Assembly: GCA_964418745.1 (NCBI GenBank)
Contig: CAYQMX010000001.1
Location: forward strand, 124,001-188,000
DNA length: 64,000 nucleotides
From: Scleromatobacter sp964418745
Lineage (GTDB): Bacteria > Pseudomonadota > Gammaproteobacteria > Burkholderiales > Burkholderiaceae_C
Direction: 5' to 3'
Shown: one piece after another, positions 50,914 through 60,079 of the stretch
How positions within the stretch are numbered: the first letter of the stretch is position 1
Layout of the letters: the number at the start of each line of letters is the position of its first letter
The notes under the pieces: generated by a model
What the model saw: the letters and a program-made list of their open reading frames with translations, nothing else
Told to the model about the DNA's origin: nothing
The model's database searches: none
Position numbers and translations under genes: made by a program

Positions 50914-52018
50914 CGAACTCCTCGTGCGGACCCCGCGCACCGGCGCGCCGCGCCACCTCGTCGTGATGGCCGCGGGCACCGGCGGCCACGTGATGCCGGG
51001 CCTGGCCGTTGCGCGCGAGGTGCAGGCGCGCGGCTGGACGGTCAGCTGGCTGGGCACGCGCACCGGCATGGAGAACCGCCTCGTGCCGCCCTCGGGCATC
51101 CCGCTGGACACGATCGACTTCGCAGGCGTGCGCGGCAAGGGCCTGCTGGGCACCTTGCGCGGCCTGCTGCAACTGGCGGCGGCATTCGGCGCCTGCCGGC
51201 ACATCCTGCGCAGCCGCAACGCGTCGGCAGTGCTGGGCATGGGCGGCTATGTGTGCGTGCCGGGCGGCAAGGTGGCACGCCGGCTGAAGAAGCCGCTGGT
51301 GCTGGTCAACGCCGACGCGGCGCTGCTGCTGTCGAACAAGACGCTGCTCAAGGCCTGCGACCGCATCGCGTTCGGCTTCGACGGCGCCGACGCGCGCAGC
51401 ACGCCCAAGGCCATCGTCACCGGCAATCCGGTGCGCGCCGAGATCGAGGCGATCGCGCCGCCGGCCGAACGCTTCGCCCACCGCGCCGGTCCGTTGCGGG
51501 TGCTGCTGGTGGGCGGCAGCCTGGGCGCCAAGGTGCTCAACGAGACGCTGCCGCTGGCGCTCAAGCTGCTGTCCAGGGGCGAACGCCCCCGCGTCACCCA
51601 CCAGACCGGCGAGAAGAACTGGGAATCCGTGCAGGCCGAGTACCAGGCGCGCGGCATCGAGGCGGAAGTCATCCCGTTCATCGACGACATGGCGCGCCGG
51701 CTGGCCGACTGCGACCTGATCGTCTGCCGCGCCGGCGCGATCACCGTCAGCGAGCTGTGCGCCGCCGGTGTCGCCTCTATCCTGGTGCCGCTGGTCATCA
51801 GCACCACCTCCCATCAACGCGACAACGCGAACTACATGGCCGAGCGCGGCGCCGCGCGCCACCTGCCGCAGACCGAACTCACGCCCGAACGCCTGGCCGC
51901 CGAGCTGCGCGCGGCCACGCGCGCGAACCTGCTCGCGATGGCGGAACGCGCGCGGGCCCTTGCGCGTCCGCAAGCCGCCGCCCGCGTGGCAGACGAACTG
52001 GAAAGGCTCGTGGCATGA
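50906..52018 (+). CDS. murG: Lipid II synthase (UDP-GlcNAc transferase)
   Basis: Adds GlcNAc to lipid I on the cytoplasmic membrane face. The 370-residue GT-B enzyme has the N-terminal loop AAGTGGHVMPG (residues 22-32), GMGGYVCVPG, VTGNPVR, LLVGGSLGAKVLNE and the UDP-GlcNAc site CRAGAITVSELCAAGVASILVPLV. ATG 50906 is selected because GGAGG lies upstream and the family N-terminus follows; a GTG/ATG further 5' falls in the module. A second module separates it from murC. Confidence 0.95.
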   Translation: MSAELLVRTPRTGAPRHLVVMAAGTGGHVMPGLAVAREVQARGWTVSWLGTRTGMENRLVPPSGIPLDTIDFAGVRGKGLLGTLRGLLQLAAAFGACRHILRSRNASAVLGMGGYVCVPGGKVARRLKKPLVLVNADAALLLSNKTLLKACDRIAFGFDGADARSTPKAIVTGNPVRAEIEAIAPPAERFAHRAGPLRVLLVGGSLGAKVLNETLPLALKLLSRGERPRVTHQTGEKNWESVQAEYQARGIEAEVIPFIDDMARRLADCDLIVCRAGAITVSELCAAGVASILVPLVISTTSHQRDNANYMAERGAARHLPQTELTPERLAAELRAATRANLLAMAERARALARPQAAARVADELERLVA

Positions 52019-52088
52019 CATCGAACGGCCACCCGAAGATGGCATACCCCCGCTCGGCGGGGAGGCGCGATGCGCCAGGGGTGCTCAC
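52019..52088. repeat. Two-hairpin module between murG and murC
   Basis: CCCCGC-tcg-GCGGGG (52048-52062) and GGCGC-gat-GCGCC (52064-52076). The flanks carry CATGA at the murG stop (52015-52019) and at the murC start (52088-52092), again as if an ATGA overlap had been split. Confidence 0.55.
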
Positions 52089-53522
52089 ATGAAACACGCG
52101 GTCAAGAAGATCCATTTCGTGGGCGTGGGCGGGGCCGGGATGAGCGGCATCGCCGAGATCCTGCACAACCTCGGCTACGCCGTCTCCGGCTCCGACCAGT
52201 CCGACAGCCCGACCTCGCGCCGGCTGGCCGAGCTGGGCATCCGCATCTTCGTCGGCCACGACGCGGCCCACGTCGCCGGCGCGCAGGCGGTGGTCACGTC
52301 CACCGCGGTCAAGGGCGACAACCCCGAGGTGATCGCGGCGCGCGCCAAGCGCATCCCGGTGGTGCCGCGTGCGGTGATGCTGGCCGAGCTGATGCGCCTG
52401 AGAAAGGGCATCGCGATCGCCGGGACGCACGGCAAGACGACGACCACGTCGCTGGTCACCTGCGTGCTGGCCGAGGCCGGCGTCGACCCGACCTTCGTGA
52501 TCGGCGGGCGCCTGAACAGCGCCGGCGCGAACTCGCGCCTGGGCTCGGGCGAGTACATCGTGGTGGAGGCCGACGAGTCCGATGCGTCGTTCCTGAACCT
52601 GATGCCCATCCTGGCGGTGGTCACCAACATCGACGCCGACCACATGGACACGTACGGCCACGACTTCGCGCGCCTGAAGGCCGCGTTCGTGGAGTTCCTG
52701 CACCGCATGCCGTTCTACGGCTCGGCCATCGTCTGTGGCGACGACCCTGGCGTGCGCTCCATCATCCCGATGATCTCGCGCCCGGTCATCACCTACGGCA
52801 TGAACGAGGACGTGCAGGTGCGCGCGGTCGACGTGCGCGCGCTCGCCGGCGGCCAGATGCAGTTCACCTGCCAGCGCCGCAACGGCGTGCAGATGCCCGA
52901 CCTCGCGGTCACGCTCAACCTGCCCGGCGAGCACAACGTGCGCAACGCGCTGGCCGCGATCGCGGTGGCCACCGAGCTGGAACTGCCCGACGCCGCCATC
53001 GCGCGCGCGCTCGAGGGCTTCACCGGCGTCGGCCGCCGCTTCCAGCGCTACGGCGAGCTGCCGGTGGACGCCGACAAGGGCGGCGGCACGTTCACGCTGA
53101 TCGACGACTACGGCCACCACCCGGTGGAGATGGCCGCGGTGATCGCCGCCGCGCGCGGCGCGTTCCCGCAGCGCCGCCTGGTGCTGGCGTTCCAGCCGCA
53201 CCGCTTCACGCGCACCCGCGACTGCTTCGAGGACTTCGTCAAGGTGATGGGCCAGGCCGACTCGATCCTGCTGACCGAGGTGTACTCGGCCGGCGAATCA
53301 CCCATCGTCGCCGCCGACGGCCGGTCGCTGGCGCGCGCGCTGCGCGTCGCCGGCAAGGTCGACCCGGTGTTCGTCGACGACGTCGGCGACCTGGCGGCGG
53401 CCATCGTCGACCATGCGCGCGACGGCGACGTGGTGATCTCGATGGGCGCGGGCTCCATCGCCGCGGTGCCGCAGCGCGTGGCGGACATGAAGGCACAGAC
53501 CATGAACGGAGGCGCGCAATGA
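52089..53522 (+). CDS. murC: UDP-N-acetylmuramate:L-alanine ligase
   Basis: First amino-acid addition in peptidoglycan precursor synthesis, 477 residues. The N-terminal IHFVGVGGAGMSGIAEILHNLGY binds the substrate, the P-loop is GTHGKTTTT (112-120), VEADESDASFL and TNIDADHMDTYG follow, and HNVRNALAAI and IDDYGHHPVEMAAVI complete the Mur ligase set. It starts directly after the two-hairpin module and overlaps ddlB by 4 nt. Confidence 0.96.
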   Translation: MKHAVKKIHFVGVGGAGMSGIAEILHNLGYAVSGSDQSDSPTSRRLAELGIRIFVGHDAAHVAGAQAVVTSTAVKGDNPEVIAARAKRIPVVPRAVMLAELMRLRKGIAIAGTHGKTTTTSLVTCVLAEAGVDPTFVIGGRLNSAGANSRLGSGEYIVVEADESDASFLNLMPILAVVTNIDADHMDTYGHDFARLKAAFVEFLHRMPFYGSAIVCGDDPGVRSIIPMISRPVITYGMNEDVQVRAVDVRALAGGQMQFTCQRRNGVQMPDLAVTLNLPGEHNVRNALAAIAVATELELPDAAIARALEGFTGVGRRFQRYGELPVDADKGGGTFTLIDDYGHHPVEMAAVIAAARGAFPQRRLVLAFQPHRFTRTRDCFEDFVKVMGQADSILLTEVYSAGESPIVAADGRSLARALRVAGKVDPVFVDDVGDLAAAIVDHARDGDVVISMGAGSIAAVPQRVADMKAQTMNGGAQ

Positions 53523-54541
53523 ACTTCATCTCGTTGACCCGCGAGGATGCGCGGAAGCTCGGCAAGGTGGCCGTGCTGATGGGCGGGACGTCGGCCGAGC
53601 GCGCGATTTCGCTGCTGTCGGGCAACGGCGTGCTCGCGGCGCTGCAGGCGGGCGGCATCGACGCGCACGCGTTCGACCCGGCCGAGCGGCCGATGGAGGA
53701 TCTCAAGCGCGAGGGCTTCGCGCGCTGCTTCATCGCGCTGCACGGGCGCCACGGCGAGGATGGTTGCGTGCAGGGCGCGCTGGAGTTGATGGGCATCCCG
53801 TACACCGGGCCGGGCCTGATGGCGTCGGCCATCGCGATGAACAAGATCATGACCAAGCGGGTCTGGCGCGCCGAGGTGTTGCCCACGCCGCGCAGCCGGG
53901 TCCTGAGCCGTGACGAGCAGGTCGACAAGTACATCGGCAAGGTGCCCGACGAGCTGGGACTGCCCTTGATCGTCAAGCCGCCGCAGGAAGGCTCGTCGGT
54001 GGGCGTCACCAAGGTCAGGAGCTGGTCGCAGATGAAGGAGGCGGTCGAGCTGGCCGCCGGCTACGACGCGGACGTCCTGTGCGAGGAGTTCATCGACGGC
54101 GACGAGGTGACGGTGGCGCTGGTGGGCGAGGGCATGGACATCATGGCGCTGCCGGTCGTGCGCATCGTCGCGCCCGAAGGCAAGTACGACCTGCAGAACA
54201 AGTACTTCACCGACGTCGTGAAGTACCACTGCCCGAGCGGCCTGGCCGAGACCGAGGAAAAGGAAGTGCAGCGGCTGGCCGTCGCGGCCTACCGCGCGCT
54301 CGGCTGCCGCGGCTGGAGCCGCGCTGACCTCATCGTGCGCCACAGCGACCGCAAGGCGTTCCTCATCGAGATGAACACCTCGCCCGGCATGACCACGCAC
54401 TCGCTGGTGCCGATCGCCGCGCGCGCCGTGGGCCTGTCGTACGAGGCGCTGTGCGCGCACCTGGTCGCCACTGCGGCGCTCGACCCGCAAGGCAAGGGCG
54501 GCAAGGCCGCGAAGAACGAACAACCCGACGCCGACGCCTGA
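53519..54541 (+). CDS. ddlB: D-alanine:D-alanine ligase
   Basis: ATP-grasp enzyme that makes D-Ala-D-Ala for MurF, 340 residues. Features: VAVLMGGTSAERAISLLSG, FIALHGRHGEDGCVQGALELMGIPYTGPG, KPPQEGSSVGVTKV, EEFIDGDEVTVALVG, NKYFTDVVKYHCPS and the Mg2+ region LIEMNTSPGMTTHSLVPIAAR. A Tyr at the KYxCPS loop fits D-Ala-D-Ala, not D-Ala-D-Lac. A short Lys/Ala-rich tail is extra. It overlaps murC by 4 nt. Confidence 0.94.
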   Translation: MNFISLTREDARKLGKVAVLMGGTSAERAISLLSGNGVLAALQAGGIDAHAFDPAERPMEDLKREGFARCFIALHGRHGEDGCVQGALELMGIPYTGPGLMASAIAMNKIMTKRVWRAEVLPTPRSRVLSRDEQVDKYIGKVPDELGLPLIVKPPQEGSSVGVTKVRSWSQMKEAVELAAGYDADVLCEEFIDGDEVTVALVGEGMDIMALPVVRIVAPEGKYDLQNKYFTDVVKYHCPSGLAETEEKEVQRLAVAAYRALGCRGWSRADLIVRHSDRKAFLIEMNTSPGMTTHSLVPIAARAVGLSYEALCAHLVATAALDPQGKGGKAAKNEQPDADA

Positions 54542-54548
54542 GACCGCC

Positions 54549-55373
54549 ATGCTGCTGCGCCAACCCGCCACCCCCACCGCCGCGCCCGTCGGCGCGCTGC
54601 CGGTGGACGTGCGCCTGATGAACGCGATCGCCGTCGTCGTGTTCACGCTGGCGCTGCTGGCACTGGTGGCGGCCGGCTTCGCCTGGGTCGCGCGGCGGCC
54701 GCAGTTCCAGTTCAGCGACGTGCGCCTGGAGGGCGACCTGCAGCGCAACAGCGTGACCACCGTGCGTGCCAATGCGATGCCGCACCTGGCCGGGAACTTC
54801 TTCACGATGGATCTCGGCCACACCCGCGCCGCCTTCGAGCAGGTGCCCTGGGTGCGCCGCGCCGTCGTGCGCCGGGTGTGGCCCGACAAGCTGGTCGTCG
54901 CGCTCGAGGAACACCAGCCGGTCGCGCTGTGGGAAGGCGAGGAGAACAGCGACAAGATGGTCAACAGCCACGGCGAGGTCTTCGAGGCCAACGTCGGCGA
55001 CGTCGAGGACGACAGCCTGCCCCAGTTCGCCGGCCCCGACGGCTCGTCGGCCCAGGTGCTGGACATGTACCGCCGCCTGCAGCCGATGTTCGCGGGCCTC
55101 GATGCCGAGGTGACCGCGCTGCGCATGTCGGGCCGCGGCAGCTGGAAGGTGGACCTGGACGACGGCGCCGCCATCGAGCTCGGTCGCGGCACGCCCGACG
55201 AGGTGGTGGAACGCACGACGCGCTTCATCCGCACGCTGCCGCAGGTGCTGCACAAGTTCCACGCCCCGCTCGAGAGCGCGGACCTGCGGCACGCCGAGGG
55301 CTATGCCGTGAAGTTGAAGGGCCTGTCGATCGCCGCCGACGCGAAGCAACCCCAGCAAGCCTCCAAGCAGTAA
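54549..55373 (+). CDS. ftsQ: Cell-division protein FtsQ
   Basis: Bitopic divisome protein of 274 residues. After ~20 cytoplasmic residues comes the membrane helix (IAVVVFTLALLALVAAGFAWV), then the POTRA domain (FSDVRLEGDLQRNSVTTVRANAMPHLAGNFFTMDL) and the beta-domain (WVRRAVVRRVWPDKLVVALEEHQPVALW...LVNSHGEVFEA). FtsQ recruits FtsL/FtsB. It sits 7 bp after ddlB and 16 bp before ftsA. Confidence 0.94.
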   Translation: MLLRQPATPTAAPVGALPVDVRLMNAIAVVVFTLALLALVAAGFAWVARRPQFQFSDVRLEGDLQRNSVTTVRANAMPHLAGNFFTMDLGHTRAAFEQVPWVRRAVVRRVWPDKLVVALEEHQPVALWEGEENSDKMVNSHGEVFEANVGDVEDDSLPQFAGPDGSSAQVLDMYRRLQPMFAGLDAEVTALRMSGRGSWKVDLDDGAAIELGRGTPDEVVERTTRFIRTLPQVLHKFHAPLESADLRHAEGYAVKLKGLSIAADAKQPQQASKQ

Positions 55374-55389
55374 CAGGAAACGGACAGCA

Positions 55390-56622
55390 ATGGCCAAGGA
55401 ATACAAGGATCTCGTCGTCGGACTGGACATCGGCACCGCGAAGGTGATGGCCGTCGTCGCCGAGATACTGCCGGGCGGCGAACTGCGGCTCGCCGGCCTG
55501 GGCGTCGCGCCGACGCACGGCCTCAAGCGCGGTGTCGTCGTCAACATCGACGCCACGGTGCAGTCCATCCAGCAGGCCTTGAAGGAGGCCGAGATGATGG
55601 CCGACTGCAAGATCTCGCGCGTCTACACCGGCATCACCGGCAGCCACATCCGCGGGCAGAACTCCACCGGCATGGTGATCGTGCGCGACAACCGCGAGGT
55701 CACGCCCACCGACATGGCGCGCGTGGTGGAGACCGCCAAGGCGATCAATATCCCGAACGACCAGCGCGTGCTGCTGGTCGAGCCGCAGGAGTTCGTGATC
55801 GACGGCCACGAGGTCAAGGAGCCGATCGGCATGAGCGGCAGCCGGCTCGAGGTGCGGGTGCACATCGTCACCGGCGCGCAGAGCGCGGCCGAGAACATCG
55901 TCAAGTGCGTGCGGCGCTGCGGGCTCGAGGTGGACCAGCTGGTGCTCAACCCGAGCGCATCCAGCCAGGCGGTGCTGACCCAGGACGAGATGGACCTCGG
56001 CGTGGCGCTGGTGGACATCGGCGCCGGCACCACCGACGTGGCCATCTTCACCGGCGGCTCGGTGCGTCACACGGCCGTGATCCCGATCGCCGGCGACCTG
56101 ATCACCAGCGACATCGCGATGGCGTTGCGCACGCCCACCAAGGACGCCGAGGAGATCAAGGTCGAGTACGGCGTGGCCAAGCAGCTGCTGGCCGACGCCA
56201 CCGAGCAGGTGGAGGTGCCGGGCCTGGGAGACCGCCCGCCGCGCATGCTCAGCCGCCAGGCGCTGGCCGGCGTGATCGAGCCGCGCGTCGAGGAGATCTT
56301 CTCGCTGGTGCACCAGGTCATCCGCGAGTCGGGCTGCGAGGAGCTGCTGTCCTCGGGCATCGTTCTCACCGGCGGCACCGCGGTGATGCCGGGCATGGTG
56401 GAGCTCGGCGAGGACATCTTCCTCAAGCCCGTCCGCAAGGGCCTGCCGACCTACTCGGGCGCGCTGTTCGACATGGTCGCCAACCCGCGTTCGGCCACCG
56501 TCATGGGCCTGCTCGAGGAAGCCCGCGTGGCGCACAGCCGGGGCCACAAGGCTGCGGCGCAGGCCGGCTCGATGCAGACCTTCTTCGGCAAGGCGCGCGA
56601 CTGGTTCATGGGGAATTTCTGA
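55390..56622 (+). CDS. ftsA: Cell-division protein FtsA
   Basis: Actin-like protein that tethers FtsZ filaments to the membrane, 410 residues. Phosphate loop 1 is VGLDIGTAKVMAVV; the 1C domain has GRVYTGITGSHIRGQ-like sequence; VDIGAGTTDVAIF is phosphate 2; VLTGGTAVMPGMVEL is the adenosine motif. The C-terminal amphipathic membrane-targeting helix is visible as FFGKARDWFMGNF. It is separated from ftsZ by 211 bp, the largest gap within the cluster. Confidence 0.95.
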   Translation: MAKEYKDLVVGLDIGTAKVMAVVAEILPGGELRLAGLGVAPTHGLKRGVVVNIDATVQSIQQALKEAEMMADCKISRVYTGITGSHIRGQNSTGMVIVRDNREVTPTDMARVVETAKAINIPNDQRVLLVEPQEFVIDGHEVKEPIGMSGSRLEVRVHIVTGAQSAAENIVKCVRRCGLEVDQLVLNPSASSQAVLTQDEMDLGVALVDIGAGTTDVAIFTGGSVRHTAVIPIAGDLITSDIAMALRTPTKDAEEIKVEYGVAKQLLADATEQVEVPGLGDRPPRMLSRQALAGVIEPRVEEIFSLVHQVIRESGCEELLSSGIVLTGGTAVMPGMVELGEDIFLKPVRKGLPTYSGALFDMVANPRSATVMGLLEEARVAHSRGHKAAAQAGSMQTFFGKARDWFMGNF

Positions 56623-56650
56623 TGACGAAGGATCGACGACCTCCTGGTCC

Positions 56651-56682
56651 GGGCTACGCCCGGCCCTCCCCCAGCGGGGGGC
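56651..56682. repeat. Two-hairpin module between ftsA and ftsZ
   Basis: CGGGC-tac-GCCCG (56651-56663) and CCCCC-agc-GGGGG (56669-56681). It has the same two-short-stem design as the modules at murE and murC but a different sequence. The rest of the 211-bp gap is without a promoter I can call with confidence; a good ribosome site AGGAAGG lies just ahead of ftsZ. Confidence 0.5.
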
Positions 56683-56833
56683 AAGGAAACTTGGGACGGC
56701 CCGGCGTTTCCTTGAGAGGCGTCATCCACATAAGACGCGACGCGCACGACGCGATCGAGTCGCAGGCTCTTTGGGATTTGGGGTACCGGTTTTTGGCACA
56801 GGCAACTGCAACAGCTTCTAGGAAGGAAACATC

Positions 56834-58093
56834 ATGGCGATCGAGATGATTGAACCGTTTGATCAAGGCACGCAGATCAAGGTCATCGGCGTGGGCGGCG
56901 GCGGCGGCAACGCCGTGGAGCACATGCTCAACGAAGGCGTTCAAGGCGTCGAGTTCGTCTGCGCGAACACGGATGCCCAGGCGCTCAACCGCTCGGGCGC
57001 GACCCAGATCATCCAGCTGGGCGGCAAGGGCCTGGGCGCGGGCGGCAAACCCGAGGTGGGCAAGGCCGCGGCCGAGGAAGCGGTCGAGGAGATCAAGGCC
57101 GCGATCGCCGGCGCCAACATGCTGTTCATCACCGCCGGCATGGGCGGCGGCACCGGCACCGGCGCCGCGCCGGTGATCGCGCGCGTGGCCAAGGAGATGG
57201 GCATCCTGACCGTCGGCGTGGTCACCAAGCCGTTCGAGTTCGAGGGCAACCGCCGCATGAAGTCGGCCGACGCCGGCGTCGCCGAGCTCGAGGCCAACGT
57301 CGACTCGCTGATCGTCGTGCTCAACGAGAAGCTGCTGGAAGTGCTGGGCGACGACGTCACGCAGGACCAGGCGTTCGCCTACGCCAACGACGTCCTGAAG
57401 AACGCCGTCGGCGGCATCAGCGACATCATCCACATCCCGGGACTGGTCAACGTCGACTTCGAGGACGTCAAGACCGTGATGAGCGAGCCTGGCAAGGCGA
57501 TGATGGGCACCGCCATCGCCACCGGTCCGGATCGCGCGACCAAGGCCGCCGACGCGGCCGTGGCCTGCCCGCTGCTCGAGGGCATCGACCTGTCCGGCGC
57601 CAAGGGCGTGCTGGTGCTGATCGCCGCCTCGCGCTCCACGTTCAAGCTGTCGGAGAGCAAGCTGGCGATGAACACCATCCGCCGCTACGCCGCGGAGGAA
57701 GCGCACGTGATCTTCGGCACCGCCTACGACGAGAGCCTGGGCGACCAGCTGCGCGTCACGGTGATCGCCACCGGCCTGTCGCAGTCGCGCCGTGCCCAGG
57801 CGCCGCTGACGGTGATCCAGACCACGCAGGCGCTGCGCACCGGCACCGACAACCTGCCGATGATGAGCTCGCCGATGCCGCAGACGATGGGCAACACGCC
57901 GGCCATGGGCGCCGCGCACGCCCAGGCCGGCATGGGCGCGCCGGCGATGCCGTCGAGCACCGACTACGGCCACCTGGGCACGCCCAGTGTCTGGCGCCAT
58001 CGCCAGCACGCCGCGGCCAAGGTCGAGGCGCTGAGCTCGCACGGCATGGACGAGATCGAGATTCCGGCATTCCTGCGCAAGCAGGCGGACTAA
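56834..58093 (+). CDS. ftsZ: Cell-division GTPase FtsZ
   Basis: Tubulin homologue forming the division ring, 419 residues. The nucleotide loop GGGTGTG is at 104-110, GVGGGGGNAV at 19-28, and the T7 synergy region is intact (LVNVDFEDVKTVM). The variable linker after ~320 is Met/Ala/Gln-rich, and the conserved C-terminal peptide DEIEIPAFLRKQ, which binds FtsA and ZipA, is present. It ends the dcw cluster; lpxC, which follows ftsZ in most beta- and gammaproteobacteria, is absent here. Confidence 0.97.
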   Translation: MAIEMIEPFDQGTQIKVIGVGGGGGNAVEHMLNEGVQGVEFVCANTDAQALNRSGATQIIQLGGKGLGAGGKPEVGKAAAEEAVEEIKAAIAGANMLFITAGMGGGTGTGAAPVIARVAKEMGILTVGVVTKPFEFEGNRRMKSADAGVAELEANVDSLIVVLNEKLLEVLGDDVTQDQAFAYANDVLKNAVGGISDIIHIPGLVNVDFEDVKTVMSEPGKAMMGTAIATGPDRATKAADAAVACPLLEGIDLSGAKGVLVLIAASRSTFKLSESKLAMNTIRRYAAEEAHVIFGTAYDESLGDQLRVTVIATGLSQSRRAQAPLTVIQTTQALRTGTDNLPMMSSPMPQTMGNTPAMGAAHAQAGMGAPAMPSSTDYGHLGTPSVWRHRQHAAAKVEALSSHGMDEIEIPAFLRKQAD

Positions 58094-58226
58094 GAATCCC
58101 GCCTCGCCCCGGCGAGGCGTATCGTGGATGGGCGTGCGTCGCGCGGAGGTGAGGCGCGCCCGCAAGAGCACGGGCAGACGCCGCCGACGCGCGCCCGTGG
58201 GCCAGTGACCTGACAGGGAGGGCGCG

Positions 58227-59279
58227 ATGCGCAAGGTGCACGGAATGATGGCGGCCGCGAGCGTGGCCACGGTGTTGCTGGGTCTGGCCGGCGCCGCGCT
58301 GGCGGTGCCGAGCGAGGAAGAGCAGCGCAAGGTCTGGGACGACGTGGCGCAGGCCGCGAAGAAAGGGCCGGTGGACGTGCCGCTGCTCGACCAGGCGGTG
58401 CTCCACGTGCCCGCGGGCGAGGTGTTCGTGCCACAGCCGCAGGCCGACAGGCTGGTCAACATGTGGGGCAACCCGGGCAGCAACCCGGAGATGCCGGGCC
58501 TGCTGCTGCCGCGCGACCCGAAGGCGAACTGGTTCATGCCGGTGCGCTTCCACAAGGCCGGCTACATCAAGGACGACGACGCCAAGACCTGGGACGCCGA
58601 CGAGATGCTCAAGAGCTTCAAGGAAGGCACCGAGGAGCAGAACAAGGAGCGCGCCAAGTCCGGCGAGCCGGGCCTGGAGATCGTCGGCTGGTCCGAAACG
58701 CCGCGCTACGACAGCAGCAAGCAGCGCCTGGTCTGGGCGATGACCTCGCGCGAGATCGGCGCCAAGGCCGACGAGCCGCTCAACGTCAACTACAACACCT
58801 ACGCGCTGGGCCGCGACGGCTACTTCAGCCTGAACATGGTCACGTCGCTCGCCGAGCTGCCGGGCCTCAAGCCGGTGGCCGAGCAGCAGCTCGCCGCGCT
58901 CGACTACAACGCCGGCAAGCACTACGCCGACTTCGACGCCAAGACCGACCACGTGGCCGAGTACGGCCTGGCGGCCCTGGTAGTGGGCGTGGCCGCGCAC
59001 AAGCTGGGCTTCATCGCGCTGGCGCTCGCCTTCCTGGCCAAGTTCGCCAAGCTGATCATCATCGGCCTGGCGGTGTTTGGCGGCGGCGTGATGAAGTTCT
59101 TCAAGCGCACGCCCAAGGCGGTGCCGGCCGCGTCGGCACCGCCGGCGGCGGCGGACGGCGCGGCCTTCGCCAACACGATCGCCGAGCCGCCGTCGGCCCA
59201 CGTGCCGGCCCCCGCGCCCGCCCTCGACCTGGACCTGGGCGACGGCCCGGCGCCGCCGCAGTCGCCGCACGGCGCCTGA
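58227..59279 (+). CDS. DUF2167 membrane protein
   Basis: A 350-residue envelope protein. A signal sequence (residues 1-26) is followed by a soluble domain with GPVDVPLLDQAVLHVPAGEVFVPQPQADRLVNMWGN, KANWFMPVRFHKAGYIKDDDAKTWDADEMLKSFKEGTEEQN and ALGRDGYFSLNMV, the DUF2167 pattern. One or two membrane helices lie at about 250-292 (LAALVVGVAAHKLGFIALALAFLAKFAKLIIIGLAVF), and the tail is Pro/Ala-rich. The function of DUF2167 is unknown. GGGAG precedes ATG 58227. It is followed 25 bp later by an M50 protease, suggesting a small operon. Confidence 0.88.
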   Translation: MRKVHGMMAAASVATVLLGLAGAALAVPSEEEQRKVWDDVAQAAKKGPVDVPLLDQAVLHVPAGEVFVPQPQADRLVNMWGNPGSNPEMPGLLLPRDPKANWFMPVRFHKAGYIKDDDAKTWDADEMLKSFKEGTEEQNKERAKSGEPGLEIVGWSETPRYDSSKQRLVWAMTSREIGAKADEPLNVNYNTYALGRDGYFSLNMVTSLAELPGLKPVAEQQLAALDYNAGKHYADFDAKTDHVAEYGLAALVVGVAAHKLGFIALALAFLAKFAKLIIIGLAVFGGGVMKFFKRTPKAVPAASAPPAAADGAAFANTIAEPPSAHVPAPAPALDLDLGDGPAPPQSPHGA

Positions 59280-59304
59280 GGCCGACGCGGATCTGTTGCG
59301 CACG

Positions 59305-60054
59305 ATGTCTCGCATTCTTCTCCTGCTGTTCGCCGGCCTGAAGTTCGGCAAGCTGTTCGGCACCGTCGGCACCATGCTGCTGTCCATCGGCGTGTATGCG
59401 CTGGTGTTCGGCTGGCGCTACGCCGTGGGCATCGTGGCGATGCTGTTCATCCACGAGATGGGGCACTACGTCGCGGCGCGCCAGCGCGGGCTGCGGGTGG
59501 GCCTGCCGATGTTCATCCCGTTCGCGTTCGCCTGGGTGAAGCTGGAGGACAGCCCTCACGACGCCGAGACCGATGCCTACGTGGCGCTCGCCGGGCCGAT
59601 GCTGGGCACCGTCGGGGCGATCGGGGCGTACTTCCTCGCGCGCGACCAGGGCATGAGCTGGCTGCTGGCGGTCGCCTACTCGGGCTTCTTCATCAACCTG
59701 ATCAACATGATCCCGCTGCCGCCGCTGGACGGCGGCCGCATCACGGCCGTGCTGTCGCCGCGCATCTGGCTGCTGGGCGTGCCCATCATCGGCGTGCTGC
59801 TGTGGTACCACTTCAGCATGATCCTGCTGCTGGTGGCCATCCTCGCCGCGCCGCACGTGTTCACGGCGCTGAACTTCAACAAGGACCATCCGGCCAACCA
59901 GCGCTTCTACGACGTCACGCCGCGCGTGCGCTGGGAGTACGGCCTGCTCTATGTCGGCCTGATCGCGTTCCTCGCCTACATGACCAACGACGTGCAGCAG
60001 GAGCTCAAGGGCATCCGCCACGAGACCCCGCAGACGCAGTCGGACAACGTCTGA
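59305..60054 (+). CDS. Site-2-type intramembrane metalloprotease (M50 family)
   Basis: A 249-residue multi-pass zinc protease. The zinc motif HEMGH near residue 50 (MLFIHEMGHYVAARQRG) and the second-metal-ligand segment NLINMIPLPPLDGGRI near 133-147 are intact. No PDZ domain is present, so it belongs to the compact, RIP-like group and not to RseP. Family members cut within membrane helices to release signals. The likely start is ATG 59305, with TTG 59296 as an alternative. Placement between the DUF2167 protein and a lipoprotein suggests one of them could be its substrate or partner (inference). Confidence 0.87.
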   Translation: MSRILLLLFAGLKFGKLFGTVGTMLLSIGVYALVFGWRYAVGIVAMLFIHEMGHYVAARQRGLRVGLPMFIPFAFAWVKLEDSPHDAETDAYVALAGPMLGTVGAIGAYFLARDQGMSWLLAVAYSGFFINLINMIPLPPLDGGRITAVLSPRIWLLGVPIIGVLLWYHFSMILLLVAILAAPHVFTALNFNKDHPANQRFYDVTPRVRWEYGLLYVGLIAFLAYMTNDVQQELKGIRHETPQTQSDNV

Positions 60055-60079
60055 CGGCACGCATTCCCCGGAACCCGCC

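Noticed and set aside
56700..56770. Dedicated ftsZ promoter TTGAGA/TAAGAC
   Set aside because: The spacing is only 13 nt, too short for a sigma-70 promoter; no better pair was found by eye.
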